Assembly: GCA_031282905.1 (NCBI GenBank)
Contig: JAITCV010000185.1
Span: 1-6,450 of the forward strand
Source of the DNA: Azoarcus sp.
GTDB lineage: Bacteria; Pseudomonadota; Gammaproteobacteria; Burkholderiales; Rhodocyclaceae
Direction of reading: 5' to 3'
DNA: 6,450 bases
Positions 5,851 through 6,450 of this stretch are shown in pieces. Each line of letters starts with the position of its first letter. The first letter of the stretch is position 1. Made by a program: the position numbers and the translations under genes. Under the pieces are notes generated by a model, which had not been told where the DNA came from, searched no databases, and saw only the letters and a list, made by a program, of their open reading frames with translations.

Positions 5851-6450
5851 AAAACCCGTTGCAATACCTGACCGCGCTGCTGGCGGCGTTTTGTGTCCTC
5901 ACCCTGGCGCATGCCGCGCCGGAAATCGCGCCGGACGAACTGGTCAAGCAGGTCACCAACGACGTGCTCGGCATCGTGCGCGCGGACAAGGCGATCCAGG
6001 CTGGCGACACCACCAAAGTGATTGCGCTGGTCGATGAAAAGGTATTGCCGCATTTTGATTTCCGCCGCATGACCATGCTCGCGGTGGGACGTGACTGGCG
6101 AAGCGCCAGCCCCGAGCAGCAGAACAGGCTCATCGACGCCTTTCGCACCCTGCTCGTGCGCACCTATTCCAATGCATTGACCCAATATCATGACCAGACC
6201 ATCGACTTCAAACCCCTGCGCGCGGGCGCGGCGGATACGTCGGTGACGGTGCGCACGGAAGTGCGCCAGCCCGGCGCCCAGGCGGTCGGCATCGACTATG
6301 CGCTGGAGAAAACCCCCCAGGGCTGGAAGGTCTTCGACGTGGTGGTCGCCGGGGTCAGCCTCGTGACCAACTATCGCGGCAGCTTCGGCGATGAAATCCT
6401 CAAGGGGGGCATCGACGGCCTGATCAACTCGCTCGAAACAAAGAACAAGT
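5847..6450 (+). CDS. mlaC: MlaC, periplasmic phospholipid carrier (3' end cut by window)
   Basis: This is a soluble periplasmic protein that shuttles phospholipid between MlaA and MlaD. The frame runs open from ATG 5847 to the window edge, giving 201 complete codons and one extra base; E. coli MlaC has 211 residues, so only a short tail should be missing. A Sec signal peptide (1-23) has a hydrophobic core LTALLAAFCVLTL and probable cleavage after AHA. Family (Tol_Tol_Ttg2) features include KVLPHFDFRRMTMLAVGRDW (65-84), QQNRLIDAFRTLLVRTYSNA (91-110), and WKVFDVVVAGVSLVTNYRGS (160-179) followed by F. GGAG at 5836-5839 is a good ribosome site with 7-base spacing, and the start overlaps the mlaA stop. 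mlaB is expected immediately downstream. Confidence 0.95.
   Translation, partial: MKNPLQYLTALLAAFCVLTLAHAAPEIAPDELVKQVTNDVLGIVRADKAIQAGDTTKVIALVDEKVLPHFDFRRMTMLAVGRDWRSASPEQQNRLIDAFRTLLVRTYSNALTQYHDQTIDFKPLRAGAADTSVTVRTEVRQPGAQAVGIDYALEKTPQGWKVFDVVVAGVSLVTNYRGSFGDEILKGGIDGLINSLETKNK

Noticed and set aside
5718..6191. Minus-strand frames of 157 and 143 codons opposite the mlaA-mlaC junction
   Set aside because: They are antisense to conserved coding sequence, have low-complexity composition and no family motifs.

Overview
The window looks like an ordinary core-chromosome segment of a GC-rich proteobacterium, most likely a betaproteobacterium. The reasons are the protein sequences, the ntrBC pair preceded by a small reading frame, and the Mla operon with mlaA between mlaD and mlaC. 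That gene order is familiar from Burkholderia-type genomes; in E. coli mlaA lies elsewhere. All real genes are on the + strand. No mobile genes, phage genes, CRISPR arrays or RNA genes were seen.

Layout. Positions 1-93 hold the last 30 codons of an unrecognised upstream gene. A short gap follows that contains a strong sigma-54 promoter match (114-129). Next come ntrB (161-1237) and ntrC (1272-2705), the two-component nitrogen-control pair. A 227-base intergenic stretch (2706-2932) separates the two gene groups. It holds a REP-like GTAG hairpin, a second imperfect hairpin with a repeat-like loop, and a probable extended -10 promoter. From about 2933 to the window end runs a tightly packed phospholipid-transport operon, mlaF-mlaE-mlaD-mlaA-mlaC. 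Four of its junctions are overlaps or gaps of 7 bases or less, and mlaC is cut by the window end only a few residues short of its expected length.

How the genes work together. NtrB phosphorylates or dephosphorylates NtrC according to nitrogen status, and NtrC~P activates sigma-54 promoters. The sigma-54 site in front of ntrB suggests the pair may be driven by its own product or by another sigma-54 activator. The Mla proteins form one retrograde or maintenance lipid-transport path: MlaA is the outer-membrane lipoprotein, MlaC the periplasmic carrier, MlaD the inner-membrane MCE ring, MlaE the permease and MlaF the ATPase. mlaB (a STAS-domain partner) is missing from the window and would be expected just downstream.

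I found no previously undescribed system. The most useful non-coding observations are the sigma-54 promoter, which also corrects the ntrB start, the composite repeat in the ntrC-mlaF gap, and the mlaF promoter, which corrects the mlaF start.
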